Below, in pieces: positions 35,440-47,513 of a DNA stretch of 64,000 bases (position 1 is its first letter; every line of letters starts with the position of its first letter). This DNA comes from Diphasiastrum complanatum (Eukaryota; Streptophyta; Lycopodiopsida; Lycopodiales; Lycopodiaceae). The notes beneath the pieces were generated by a model. It saw nothing but the letters and a program-made list of their open reading frames with translations, was not told the origin of the DNA and searched no databases. The position numbers and the translations under genes were made by a program. Where the stretch lies: assembly GCA_029204225.1 (NCBI GenBank), contig CM055101.1, forward strand, positions 762,987-826,986, in the 5' to 3' direction.

Positions 35440-35935
35440 TAGCTCGTAGTGATGAAATTAAATTCTTTTTTGTAATTAATAAATTATATTGTTCATGCTC
35501 TTTTTGATTGAAAGACACTTAACGAATTAACTTATCATTTTGGCTTGTAAAACTTTGTGCCTGTTCAGATATATTCTAAGCAAAATACTGACACAATGGT
35601 AATACTACGAGGGAGCCATAGTAAAGGCCACGAGCAATTTAGATAGAGTAATCACAATTACTATTTCCTCTACCAAGTAAATTGTAGACCTCAATTATCT
35701 TGCCTTGCAAGAATATAAACAACGATAAAAGATTTTCTATTTTTTCAGTTAATTTGATGCCATGTTACTCCTCAATATCCAGCTAGTAAAGAATCTTGCG
35801 ATAGTCATTCTAGAGGTGCAACTAGTGAAGAATCACTCAACAAAATTTCCTTACTGCAGAAATGAGTTTTGTCCTTCCCACAACTATGTCATCAAAAAGA
35901 TCACGTACGATGCACACCAAACTTTCCAAACCTTC
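35440..35935 (-). pseudogene. BPS1-like 3'-end fragment (copy 3)
   Basis: Matches 38,895-39,395: the 3' flank plus the last 30 or so codons of the BPS1-like gene on the minus strand. It is cut off upstream, where the sequence turns to unrelated DNA near 35,935. Confidence 0.6.
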
Positions 35936-36544
35936 AAAGTATTCACTGTATTTATCTTCCTATTTTGTGTATACCATCCATAGTAATGGATAATAAAAAT
36001 CAACTAGTAGCTCTATTCAACTTTTCTATGAGTATTTTTGGACATTCAACATCTTATCATTGGATGTTACAAGAAACCTTAAGTAATGATCTGTTTTGAA
36101 GGTTTGGCTGCAATTATTTTCAAAGGCCGGATCCTTTTCTCTCAAATATTCTAAAGCGATATCATGTGAAGTCTTTCATTTATTACCACATATTAGATTC
36201 CACTTTTAACCTCACAATTGACATCCAAAACTGCGGATAACTCAATGGTCACAAAGATATCAGTTACGAGTTCAACTGAATGAATTCAAACCAGGACATC
36301 AATAACCAGTATTAAGCAATTATTTATAGGGATTACCAAAATCCTAACTGCAAAATACATTTCCTGATACTACTTACTACCATCTGATGTCCACTCTTCT
36401 TCCTTCCTTAGAATTTTCAGTTCTCTGGAAATCTATTTCAGCTAAGGTACCAAAAAGATGTAATGACAGTAGTAAATGTTTAAAAATCAGTTACAATAGG
36501 AAAAAGTCCAAAACAATTTCTGTTATATCAAAAATCATTTACTA
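35936..36544. other. Interval with no recognisable feature
   Basis: AT-rich, no coding frame, no repeat partner noticed in the window. Confidence 0.4.
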
Positions 36545-37197
36545 GTATGTGAAACCGTACTAGTCTGATCTTTTGAATATAATTCACCATAGGATTTTAC
36601 TGGAAATGAAATCAGTTATGTAATTTCTATTACGACAAATTTTCCAATCAAATTGGACTGTGTTTCCTTTTTATTGAATGGTTTGGCATTACTTCGTTAA
36701 TATTGATAAAACCTATCCAAACACAGAATATAAAATTACATGAATGGAAATCCCACCAATAGAATTTCAATAATTCTTGAATCATATGCTGTCAGATTTA
36801 CTGTCTAGATAAAGAATACCATTCCCACTCATTCAATCTGATCATTTCATATTGTTTGATGATTTTAATAAAATTTAACGAGTATCTTGCACAAACATTT
36901 CTTTGACTGATAGAATTCTAGCGATCAACATCAATTAGAAAACTATTAGACAAGTAACTTTCAAATTTTTACCAAATTGAAATTCAACAACAAAGAAAAA
37001 AAATTCAAATTTTAACTTTCAATCTGGGAGTTCCCAACTCCAAAAGTAAAAAGAATGACAATAAAATAAACCTGTCCGCAATTTCATTGCGGTTCCTCTT
37101 GTCAATTTTAACTTATCTATCACCACAAAGTAATTTAGACTTAGTGAAAACACTGTGACCAATTCTGAGTGATAAACTCAATTTAATGAATTCACTA
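36545..37197 (+). repeat. AT-rich direct repeat, copy 2
   Basis: Second copy of 31,254-31,885. It is fused directly to the truncated chromovirus LTR at 37,198, whereas in copy 1 nearly 3 kb (including the integrase) lies between them. Confidence 0.75.
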
Positions 37198-37642
37198 AAG
37201 GAGCATGATGCAAGACTGGAGTTTTCAACATGTTTGGGTGCCACGCATCACCATCCTAGGTGGTCACGTGTCGCCGACAAGACCGTGCTTGAAGGGACCC
37301 ACTGTGCTATGCCTATATAGTGGTGGGGTTTCTCTCTTTCCATTCACTCAATCTACCCAGGAGTTCGTGAATGGAGAGCACGTGCATGACCCGGGATGCA
37401 TCTTTAGGCTAGGAGATGTGTGCTAGGGAGCGTAGAGTGCGTATGGGATGCCAGTTATCGTAGGAGGCTTGACCGGGCATGATTATGTCGATTGCTCCAG
37501 TGCATGGGGGTGGGTCGGTTGTGACCCTACGGATGGGCAGCTACGGTGCATCGTCACTTGTATGGGGTCTACGGAACCTTTAAGGCAGTCAATGATCCTA
37601 GGGAGTTGTAACATATTCCCAATCATTATTCTTGTTAATACA
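37198..37642 (+). mobile_element. Truncated chromovirus LTR, copy 2
   Basis: Starts 42 bp inside the LTR (GGAGCATGATGCAAGACTGG) and runs to the GTTAATACA end. It holds an extra stretch near 37,333-37,390 that copy 1 lacks. The flank after it is the same as in copy 1, so the two share one ancestral insertion. Confidence 0.75.
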
Positions 37643-38060
37643 TTCTGAATATGCACGTGAATTAGATATTGGCCATTGAGTTGAAGAGAATCCATAGGAA
37701 TAAGAGTCTCCAATAGAAGCCACTTTAAGCTCTTGTGAAATGGATTCATGAGGCATTGAACAAGAATCCGAGTAATGATATGAGTTGGATTTCTATGCAA
37801 TAATGAAATCTCTTCATTGCTAGTAGTATCCATGTTGAATACCTCATACTCCATTAGATTGTTGTCAAAAATAAAATCATTCACTAAAGCTCCCAAATCA
37901 AACTGAAATGGTTCGCATATCGGGTTCTTAAAATAGCCACTCAATTTCAAGCCATGGAATATTGGTGCTGTATAGTCCTCATTCTGAAAGTCTGGTGAAT
38001 GTCTTGATCGACTTTCTTTGAGCATAACACTATTCTCAATTTGAAGACCAAAAAAGCTCT
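37643..38060 (-). pseudogene. Unidentified coding-like fragment, copy 2
   Basis: About 130 codons open on the minus strand: PDFQNEDYTAPIFHGLKLSG, then PFQFDLGALVNDFIFDNNLM, then IITRILVQCLMNPFHKSLKW. Composition and the repeat in copy 1 suggest a real gene piece, possibly a captured exon. I do not recognise the protein. The frame runs on into LTR sequence, so its natural end is lost. Confidence 0.45.
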
Positions 38061-38628
38061 TCATGTGATCAAGATGAATGTGACAAATTGAACTTCTCAA
38101 GGAAGTTGGTAAGTGCACTACATCTAGTAAGGCTTGGGAATCTCTAAAGAAGGTTTATGAGTCCAAGTTTACATCAAGGGTTCTAACCCTTAGGAGTCAA
38201 ATCTTTTCAAGTTTTTAAAATAAGGATGAAAGTGCTTATGCTTTTGTTTTGAGGGTTAAAGCATTCAATGATGAGTTAGCATGTATTGATGAAAGACTTA
38301 AGGAGATAGCACTTGTTCAAGTAGTTTTCAATGGCTTGTTGGATGATCATGCTAATCTTGCTCAAAGTTTTGTTATTCAAAAGACATTGCCAAGTATTGT
38401 GGACATGCAAGAAATCTTGGTGAATAAGGAGTTTAGGCTTTTATCAAGAGGAGGATCCACTTCCACATCTCAACCTGGAAAGGAGGAGGCTATGTTCTCA
38501 AAGGGCAAGTTCAAGGGCAACAACAAAGTCAAGTGATCTAAAGGACAATCTCAAGGTGAGTCTTCTACTTTTGTTGGCAAGAAGAAAGATAAATCTAAGC
38601 TTAAATGCTTCTATTGTGGAGTCAAAAC
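38045..38628 (+). pseudogene. Copia gag fragment related to the intact element
   Basis: Reads KTKKALHVIKMNVTN, SRVLTLRSQIFSS, RVKAFNDELACIDERLKEIA, KTLPSIVDMQEIL and KGKFKG, and ends in the first half of a zinc knuckle (KCFYCG). This is clearly the gag of the 24,190-28,143 family but diverged, with a frameshift near 38,090, a stop near 38,218 and another at 38,534. Nothing downstream of the knuckle survives. Confidence 0.85.
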
Positions 38629-38682
38629 ATGGCAAGGTTGCCATCGATGGGACCAAGTCCCGACATTTGTGACATTGTGTAG

Positions 38683-39292
38683 CACATATATGACATAGTG
38701 TACATATGACAAGGATGTGTGTACATTGTAAAAATTGAAAAGTACTGTATTGATAGATTTCTGCCATCGTAGGACACTTAAGATTTCAATTCCAACAGTT
38801 TGTCCTTTCATGAATTGTATCCCAAGGGATCAATCACAAATTTGAGTTTATTGAACTTCTGCCTTAAACAATTGCAATTGATGATCATATGCCTATAGCT
38901 CGTAGTGATGAAATTAATTTTTTTTTTGTAATTAATAAATTATATTGTTCATGCTCTTTTTGATTGAAAGACACTTAACGAATTAAGTTCTCTTTTTGGC
39001 TTGTAAAACTTTGTGCCCGTTCAGATATATTCTAAGCAAAATGCTGACGCAATGGTAATACTACAAAGGAGCCATAGTAAAGGCCACGAGCAATTGAGAC
39101 AGAGCAATCACAATTACAATTTTCTCTACCAAGTAAATTGTAGACCTCAATTATCTTGCCTTTCAAGAATATAAACAACGATAAAAGATTTCTATTTTTG
39201 TCAGTTAATTTGATGCCATGTTACTCCTCAATATCCAGCTAGTAAAGAATCTTGCGATAGTCATTCTAGATGTGCAACTAGCGAAGAATCAC
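38683..39292 (-). other. 3' flank of BPS1-like pseudogene, copy 2
   Basis: Inverted copy of 12,268-12,856. It abuts the copia gag fragment within a short unrelated stretch (38,629-38,682). Confidence 0.6.
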
Positions 39293-40237
39293 TCAACAAA
39301 ATTTCGTTACTGCAGAAATGAGTTTTGTCCTACCCGCGACTATGTCATCAAAAAGATCACGTACGGTGCACTCCAAACTTTCCAAACCACAGTTCAGACT
39401 GTTTAAGCTATGCCGAAGCTCCGTAACATCTGACATTTGCAATTCGAACGAGCGCGGAACCTGTTCTCCAAATGACTGAAATTCAATGAAAAAATTATCC
39501 ACATGAGCTTGCATGTTTCCATATTCTCTTAGAAGGATTTTCTCTTTCGTTTCCTCACTGAACCGCATGCCAATTCGTTCGATAAGCGTTTGATGTGAAT
39601 TAGACGTAGATTTAGCTCATTCGCCCGTCGAACAAATCGCAATCAGTTTAGCGGAGTAAGAACTATCCATGTGAAGGAGTCCAAACAGAAGAATCATTGA
39701 AACGAAAGAAATTATGCTCTTCATGGGGTAAATTACTGCGCAAGGATCAAATTGCTTTGCATATCTGCTACCAAAATACCAAAGCTCCTCCTCTGCCTCA
39801 AGTTCCATATCAACAAGTTGCTTGTTTGCTTGATGTATTCTGGACATCTCTCGTCGGCAATGATTTAGAGCCTGAACTATGGTATCATAATCATCCCCAC
39901 CTGCTTGAAGAGCTTCAACAGCTATATGGACTACCCGCCCATAAATTCGCAATCTGGAAATACCCGTCATCAAAGCTTTATAAACATTCATAAGTCGCAC
40001 TGTCTCATCCATCAGAGTACTAAAGCATTTTAATGGAAAAACAACCTTCTCCGCTAGATCCAAAACGGCTGCAAGAGAAGATCTGAGGATATCCACAGCA
40101 TACTGCATCCAGTCTATTGTGAAAAACTTATCTCCAATTGACTCTTCCAATTTTTGCAGACATGACAACAAATTGTCGTGAAATGACATATTGGCAGCAC
40201 CATGACCGTGAGATCGCAGCGAATTCACAAAAACCAT
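39293..40237 (-). pseudogene. BPS1/ROH1-like plant protein, copy 2
   Basis: Same 945-bp frame as 11,323-12,267, with an ATG at 40,237 and only one break: TGA (39,619-39,617) in place of Trp at codon 207. Codons 8 and 214, which are stops in the other copy, are sense here. It includes the N-terminal FHDNLLSCLQKLEESIGDKF, the hydrophobic segment IISFVSMILLFGLLHM, and the C-terminal half after the stop (FSEETKEKILLREYGN to the natural TGA). Read through one codon, it is an almost complete 314-residue protein. Whether the single TGA is real or an assembly error decides if this is a gene. The BYPASS1-type assignment is tentative. Confidence 0.5.
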
Positions 40238-40598
40238 GGCGTTGTTTCTTTAGGCAGAGTTAAGGAAGCAACCTTTGCCGTCTGTGTATTTTGCAGAAAT
40301 CAAGGTAAGGCTACCTGCCTACCGCTGTACCTTCTGAAATAGCTTGAGAACGTTGTCAAGAAAAAAAAATTATGAAGTAAAATTCGCCTTGAGATTTTCG
40401 ACGAACCCAGCTACGGATTATCACTGACTCAGAGGTTCGAAGGAATTTATTGAGTTCCGCCCTCTGTCTCTTACATTCAACACGTCTGCATTCAAGTAAG
40501 GCTGTTCTTGGCAAATCGTTCGCGCTCTCACTCTCGCTCGCTCGCGCTCTCTCTCTCTCTCTCTCAATCAAGTGTGTGGTGTTCTCTCTATCGATCTC

Positions 40599-40606
40599 TA
40601 TTTATA
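40599..40606 (-). promoter_or_regulatory. TATA box of BPS1-like copy 2
   Basis: TATAAATA on the minus strand, followed by a CT/GA-rich leader (40,530-40,566), as in copy 1. Confidence 0.5.
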
Positions 40607-41344
40607 TGCTATTTGGACACCTTCAAAACCCTAGTCGTTACATAATATGTAGTACCCTAGAACGTGACTAAATGCATATTGGACCCCTAAGAGGGCTAAA
40701 ACTTGGGACCAAAAAACACTTTGGATACCAACCCAAAAAAGTGATCCAAGGGAGTTGCCTGAAATATGACTAGGTAATAGAATGCTATGGTTAACCTCGG
40801 TACTCGTTATTTATTTAGATATGTCGGACTATGCATCGCATTTTCAAGTTGCACCGCATGCCAAAGTGCTATTTGTCTTTCAAAGAAAAGCAAATATGTC
40901 CACAAGGTGAGGATGAGGGTCTTCAGCTAGAGCCTACACTACATCATGGGTGACTAGGAGGAGGCTATGCTAGACATCACTAGTTGGCCTTTAGGTATCA
41001 TGATTCAGCCCTATCTCCTTAGGCTTTACTATGAAGAATTTAGGATTTCACTTTTAGGTTGTTTACACGTTGCAGACAATTTGTGATTTGCTTTTATGAA
41101 ATTTGGATAATGGAATTATAGAAGTTGGAACTACATGCCATTCATCGTTTATGTATGTACTACGATTTCAGACTTGTCACTGTATTCGAATTATGGTAAC
41201 AAGCATTACTTCCCCTCGCATCAGACAAGCATTCATTGCATTGAATAATGATCACTTAAATAAGAATAATGAGATTCTACTATATGAGCAAAACTTCATA
41301 AGTATAATCTTGAAAATAGCATAGAGAGAGTAAATCGTTCACAT
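40607..41344 (-). other. 5' flank of BPS1-like copy 2
   Basis: Inverted copy of 10,191-10,939. No gene seen. Confidence 0.45.
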
Positions 41345-43066
41345 CAATAAAATGAGAATAGACTAACTCACTAACTTCACTTCATTCCATTTCAAAGAAA
41401 TATGCGAGAACAAATGCTCCCTCGTAGATGTTCTAAATATGAAATAACCGTCTTAACTTCCATAACCACTTCTTGGCATTGGCCCTTCGATAATCGCAAG
41501 CCTGAATCCATTGGTGAGTGAGCTAGTTTACAATTGATCAAATTGTATCTGATAAGGGTATTGTGAAGATATCGTTGCTGAGTGATAAAGATCAGCCTTC
41601 TCGCTGTGTTGAATGCCCAAACAGAAGTGAGCTTTGCCCAAATCGGTCCTGTCAAGTTCGGAAGACAGCATCTTTTTAGCATCCTTCACCAGATTGGTAC
41701 TATTGTTGAAAAGCAACGTATCATCGACATACGAGGTGATAATTATAAAAGATTATTGCATTAACTTGAAGTAGACATTAGAATCAGCCATAAAGTGCTT
41801 TGTGGAGTTTGTAGACATGATGCTTCATACCTTCGTGAATGTATCCTTCAAGCTGGAGCATGTAGATGTCTTTTTCGATGATTATGTTCAAATAAGCTGT
41901 CTATACATCGAGTTGATGTACTTCAAGGTCGGCTGCTGCAACATATGATAGGAGGGCTCGTATCAATGAATGCTTGACTACTAGACTGAAAGTCTCATTT
42001 TAGTCAATGTTGGGGATCTGAGCGAATGCTCGTGCTACTAGTCGAGCCTTCCTTCGATCATAGCTCCATTGGCATTGTACTTGATGTTAAAGACCCATTT
42101 GCAATCAATAAGATTGTTGCCAGAGGGAGCTTCGACTAGTGACCATGTCTGGTTCTTGATCAGATAGGAATACTCTATGTTCATCGCTTCTCTCCAAACA
42201 TTAAAGTCTGGTTGTCTAAGTGCCTCTTCGACGGTAGTCGGCTCATGTATTAAAAGACATGCCAAAACTCAGGAATGTACTCTGTGGGCTGTGTGCGCAC
42301 TCGGTTTGATCTTCTTGGAGGAGGTGCCGTTGGCTGCCAATCCTTGGATTTGTTGTTGCTGAGTAACAACAACTTCTTTGTCTGACTCATTGTCGGGTAG
42401 TCCATCGACTATAGGCACACTTGAGCCCGAGACTCGAATTGTCGTATCGGAGGCAGAGGCATCAAAGGTTTGCATGGAACTTTGCATTTTCCTTTGAAAT
42501 CGTCAAACTGATCCTCGATAAAGACTGTATCCCTACTGAATAAAATCGTATAGCTTGGTCAGATGAAGTGTATCCAATAAGGATGGTCTTGAGACCTTGG
42601 AAGTTGAATTTCTTCCTCGTCTCCTTTGGGATCTGCGCATAGGTGATGCATCCGAACACTCGAAGGTTCTTCATTGAAGCCTTAGAACCTGTCCAAACCT
42701 CATGTGGTGTTTTGCCTACGAGGGCCTTAGTCGAACATTTGTTTTGAACATCGGCTGTAGTGGGGAGAGCTTCAACCCAGAAGCTCTTCGACAAAGATTC
42801 ATGTGCCAGCATACATTTGGCTGCCTCGACCAGGGTACGATTCTTCCTCTCGACTAAGCCATTAGATTGAGGCAAATAAGGAGTGATAAATTGTTGTTCA
42901 ATGCCTTGGCTCTAGGAATACTCCTTGAACTTAGTAGAGATGTACTCTCCACCATTATTGGACCTCAGGGCTTTGATTTGTCTGCCAATTTCTTTCTTTG
43001 CATGCTCCTTGAAGATTCTGAAACAATTGAAAGCTTTTGACTTCTTCTTGATAAAGTACATGAAAG
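41345..43066 (-). pseudogene. Copia family A LTR, RT and integrase fragment
   Basis: Minus strand. Integrase end at 43,066-42,462 (FIKKKSKAF, NGLVERKNRTLVEAAK, GKTPHEVWTGSKAS, PKETRKKFNFQGLK), RT beginning at 42,265 (EALRQPDFNVWREAMNIEY, WVFNIKYNANG) with stops at several places, SYVDDTLL near 41,720 with both catalytic aspartates, and the RT end at 41,680-41,500. LTR sequence at 41,345-41,480 follows with RNase H missing. It mirrors 9,019-10,190 but keeps more of the RT, so the left copy lost that part. Confidence 0.85.
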
Positions 43067-44076
43067 ATTATAAAACGACCCCCAAATAGACTGCCAATCT
43101 AAGGAAATTGCTAACGGAAGTCGTTCTATACCACAATTATAGCTCAAGCTCCATTGGGTTATGGAGTCGACTTATGAGCAAGAGTCTAAGAATGGTTTAG
43201 AAGAGCACAACTCTATTCTTCATTTGCTTAGAGATTCAGCATTGCTCAACAAAAAGATGAATAGCCATTGTAATGGGCTCATAGGCTCAAGAGTCGGACA
43301 ACAATAGGTGATGAGGAGTATATCACTTGCTAGGGCACTCACATTCAAAGTCTATACAGCTTGACATATGCTTAAATAGCATATGAGCAAATTCGTGTCC
43401 ATGGCTCATAAATATAGCACTTGGATGAATAGCTTTTCTTGGATATTAGTGACCTAAACACCAAACCCATACATAAACATCTTCAAGGGAGTGCAAGACT
43501 TCAGGTTTGGCTTGACTAGACGAAACAGTCAAACATTCTCACACTACAAATGAGTCTCATAGTAGAAGGTCGGTCCATCTCAATAACAGAAGTTAGGCTT
43601 TCAAGTCTCCAATGCTATAATCACAAATAACAATAGTTGGCATTTGAACCTGGGTTCCCTCCACAATACACTTCTTATACCTCAGAGGCATTGATTCTTG
43701 GTTATAGGAATTAGGAGCCGTAGGGCACGGAGCAACCACGACAGCGATGAAGTATAAGCAGGGCTAGGTAGGTTAGGAACCGGAGGCAGGATCGCAGCAG
43801 CAGGAAAACCACGCGGCCAGGCAGGTTAACGTGGCCAGAGGGAGAGCGAGCCAAACAAGCAAGGAAACCACGCAGCCAGGCAGCAAGAGGAGAAGAAGGT
43901 CTACTAGAGCAGGGTTGCGGTTAGGTGAGGGAGGTTGCAAGAGGGAAAGAAACGAATCTGATGGCATGTAGGCAGATCGGAGGAGGGAGCGGGAATAGGC
44001 TGAGGGATGAGCACAGTGATGGCCTCTCCTTCACAGATGGGAAATGGGCAGGGTGAGGAGTTACATCACGGCTATC
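43067..44076. other. Interval with no recognisable gene
   Basis: No family motif on either strand. 43,740-43,930 is purine-rich with several GCCAGGCAG words. The open frame on the minus strand around 43,921-44,289 is low-complexity and crosses LTR sequence, so I do not call it. Confidence 0.4.
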
Positions 44077-44373
44077 TGTTGTAAAGCTACCTTTACAAGC
44101 TTTACTTCCGGCGCTGCTGGCGCCAGCATCATCCCTGGCGCCAGCAGTGCCCCTGCTGCTCCCGGCGCCAATGGCGCCGGCGCCGCTCCCAGCGCCACTG
44201 TGACCAGAATCCAACTGGCGCCAAGTTCCTATGGCTGAAAATCTTTGATCGGTTCTAGCGAAGTCCAAAGAGCTCAGATCGATGTGCAATCACCTCACAC
44301 GATCTAGGCATGATTAAAGGAAGCCTGGGGATCAATAAAATCTAGAGAGAGAAAATGACTCTCTAGAGAGAGA
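44077..44373 (+). mobile_element. LTR (5') of non-autonomous element
   Basis: Begins TGTTGTAAAGCTACC and matches 47,514-47,806 closely. It contains a cluster of GGCGCC palindromes (TGGCGCCAG and variants, 44,110-44,222), far more GC-rich than its surroundings. It is cut at 44,374, where inverted tandem-repeat sequence starts. Confidence 0.7.
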
Positions 44374-44374
44374 T

Positions 44375-45100
44375 AGGACACCCCTCCAACTATCCGTGCT
44401 TTCACCATTAAGCAGCACATTGCCTCAGTCACACCCCACCACTTTTTGGTTGATAGCCCTTATAGCTAAACGATCGACAACATACCCCCAAATCGTGGAC
44501 GCACCCGTGTTTTCACCGTTAGGCAGCACATTTCCTCAGTAACGCCCCCACCAAATTTGGTCGATAGCCCTTCTAGCTAAACGAACGGCAGCTATCCTTG
44601 AATATACCACCCCTGTGGACGCACCTGTGCTTTCACCGTTAGGCAACACATTGCCTCAGTAACGCCCCCACCAAATCTAGTTGATAGCCCTTATAGCTAA
44701 ACGATCGGCAGCATACCACCCAAATTGTGGATGCACCCGTGCTTTCACTGTTAGGCAGCACATTGCCTTAGTAACGCCCCCACCAAATTTGGTCGATAGC
44801 CCATATAGCTAAACGAAGGGTGGCTATCGCGAATATGTCACCTCGCACCCCACAAGACACAGACCGTGCTTACACCAACCTAATGGCAGCACATTGCCTC
44901 ATATGTCCTATGTGCAAACGGCGCCGGGCCCGAACCACGGAAATTGACCGTGCTTACACCTCAAGGGTAGCACCTTGACTCATCAACCCCCGTTCTGCCG
45001 ACCACCCCGACTGTGGACGCACCCGTGCTTACACTGTGGGCAGCACCTTGCACAACAGTTGTCTTGATGAACCCCAAACAGTGGCCATTTCCTTGAGATC
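44375..45100 (+). repeat. Tandem ~110-bp repeats (inverted copy of 1-1,080)
   Basis: Four good and about two degenerate units, starting near 44,395, 44,507, 44,622, 44,737, 44,860 and 45,008. Each carries GTGCTTTCACCGTTAGGCAG, GTAACGCCCCCACCAAAT and TAGCTAAACGA. Non-coding. Confidence 0.75.
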
Positions 45101-45682
45101 CACGTAGCTGACCGACCAGTCAGCTCTGATACCACATGTAGCGCAGGCATCCCAAAGGGAGCCGGGAACCACGACTTAGCTTCCTTGCCTTCAACTCTTG
45201 CCATCCAAACCCACTTGACATACAAGCAGCCAACTCGCCAACAACGATTAGACTTAACCAACTTGAAGTTCCGAAAACCAACATTGAGATCCAACCTGGC
45301 GCCATGCCAGATCGGGGGTCCCGATGTGGGTGACTTCCCTCCAAGCAAGCCACCCGACATACATCAAACTTAACCAACTCGAAGCTTTGTTACAAACGAG
45401 TAACATCCATTCCAAGCAAGCGGTCTGACTTACATCAGACTTAACCAATTGAAAGCTTCGTCACGAGTGCTGGAAGCCAACCTGGCGCCACGCCAGACTG
45501 GACAGCCATAAACAGGTAACTTTCACCCAAGCAAGCCATCCAACTTAGCCGACAGGTTAGAGCCCGTTCCCCAAGAGCTTAACCCATTCGAATTCATGCA
45601 AGGAACACTCAGAACCACAAGCCGCGACAGATATGGAGAAAACCAGTTCCTGGACCAAATGGTCCCGACAGCATACCGCTCT
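45101..45682 (-). repeat. TTAACCAACT sub-repeat region
   Basis: Inverted relative to 1-300 and 48,221-48,530. Repeats of ACTTAACCAACT followed by GAAGCTT or GAAGTTC occur at 45,255, 45,370 and 45,440. No gene. Confidence 0.55.
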
Positions 45683-47500
45683 GATTCTGTGATCGATTTG
45701 TATGGGCACGGCCAGGCAAAGGTCCGTTGGCAGGACCATCTCAAAGGGGGACCTTGTCTTTGTTACTTGTTAGTAAACCTACCTGAGTGTCTTACTTGTA
45801 TGTATTCGTGGTGAGTCTTAGTACTCGTGCTTTGCCTGGTTTGCATGATTGCTTGTGATACAAGGAACTGATGGCTCGAGAAGGAACCTTTCTTTTGAAG
45901 GCTGATACCATCAAACGAAGAGGACTACAAAATCTGTGGGGCGGATTTGCAGTTCAAGTACTCGCACGTGAACGGCAACAAAATGACTCAATGTTTGTAA
46001 AGGATGGATGGCTAACCTATTTCTTGGGTTAGTTTCATTTGCGACAATGCCTACCAGACGCAAGCAGCAAGTCAAAAGTTGGAAAGGGCAATTTCAGGGG
46101 AGATCTTCGATGGAGTAGTTGGTCTTCATTTTGGGACGACCACCTTCGGAGCTGAAACTCACTGAGCATGGGTGATATCCAGTATCAGTTGGGTTTTTCC
46201 TTAAAGGGGAAAGACTAGGATGCTCTTCAGAAATTGGCAACAAGTTAGATCGAGCCATAATCCTAGCAGATGGGAAGCAAAGTGTTGGAAAGGCTTTTTG
46301 TCCGAAGAACTCTACTCTAAGTCCGATCAGCTAATTTTATAAGTGGAGGGGAACTGTCACACACACCTCTCTCCTGGGGCAAATTTTGAATGAAAGTTGA
46401 TCAAAATGGGGGAAAATTCAAGGTGACCTAGCCATACTCACACGAGAAGAATGGCGAACTTTGGACCTAATAAGTTGACAAGTTTTTGTTGTGGAAAGGA
46501 AAGCTTGTTATAGGCTTTCTCTGGACCAGCAATGATGAGAAAAATATGAGTACAATGGCTTGTGTCACGTGTAAGGCAGCTGATCAATGAAGGAACTGTG
46601 AAAGTTGAGTCTTGCATGAGAGACTTGGTATTTCGAACGAACGCTAAGGGACAGTTCGTATTGAGATCGGACTAGTGCAAACTCTGGGTGCATGTGTTTG
46701 ATCCAAAGAGAGCTACTTGAAGCCAAGCTCGATGTACACTTCTTGTTTTGACTGTGAGGCAACTGACCAGTGATGGAATTGTGAAAGTCATGTTTCGTGT
46801 GATGGACATGGTGCTTCAAACAAAACGCGAAGAGATAGTTCATATGCGGATCAAACTGGTGCGACCCTTTGGCTTTCCATGAGGTCAATGGTTACATTTG
46901 GGCTGATTCAAAGAGCTACTTCAACCTAAGTGAGAGGTGCATTGCGGAGTACTCAATCTTTGCCTACCTTAAAGAGCCAAGAAGGAAATGTATCAAGATC
47001 AGGCTGGGACAAGGAGAGAAATCAAGGTGCAGAAGCAACAAGGCATGGAGTGGACCATAAAGTGGGCAATCAAACGATAAATCCTTTGGCTCAAGGAGCC
47101 TTGATACCTGTGCGGAACTGATCAAATCTGGATCTTAGGGAGCTCAACACAAAGTGCATCAAGGACAAATCAGGAGCTCAAAGGAGTTCCAAAGTCAAAA
47201 GTCAGAAGCGACAGGGGTGAACATTTCAAAGAAAGGCCTCTGTCACCAGTTAATAAGGTTCTTGGATTTTACGAAAGCGATATAAAATCTACGCTTTTCT
47301 CAGACAAAGAGATATTTTAAGTTATGTAATTTTTCAGTACAAAGATCTGAGCCTCCAACTTGTGGTGTGCCAGCTTCAATGTTAATAAAAAGGGGCCAGT
47401 AGATTGAGTACTGTGCCAAGTAGCTTAGATGTATAGTTACTTTTAATTGGGAGACACCTTTACTTTAATCTGACATCGGATGAGGACATCAGATTTTATA
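45683..47500 (+). repeat. Internal region of non-autonomous LTR element (copy 2)
   Basis: 45,683-47,145 matches 1,085-2,575; 47,146-47,500 is unique to this copy. No gag or pol motif. The last 40 bases before the purine tract look like a decayed gypsy polyprotein end (LTSDEDIRFYKGG), hinting that the element derives from a Ty3/gypsy ancestor that lost its genes. Confidence 0.55.
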
Positions 47501-47513
47501 AAGGTGGGGTGGA
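47501..47513 (+). promoter_or_regulatory. Polypurine tract of non-autonomous element
   Basis: AAGGTGGGGTGGA directly before TGTTGTAAAG. This fixes the start of the 3' LTR and the strand of the element. Confidence 0.8.

Noticed and set aside
43921-44289. 122-codon minus-strand frame rich in Gly, Ala and Ser
   Set aside because: It is the complement of the GGCGCC-rich LTR; composition comes from the palindromes.
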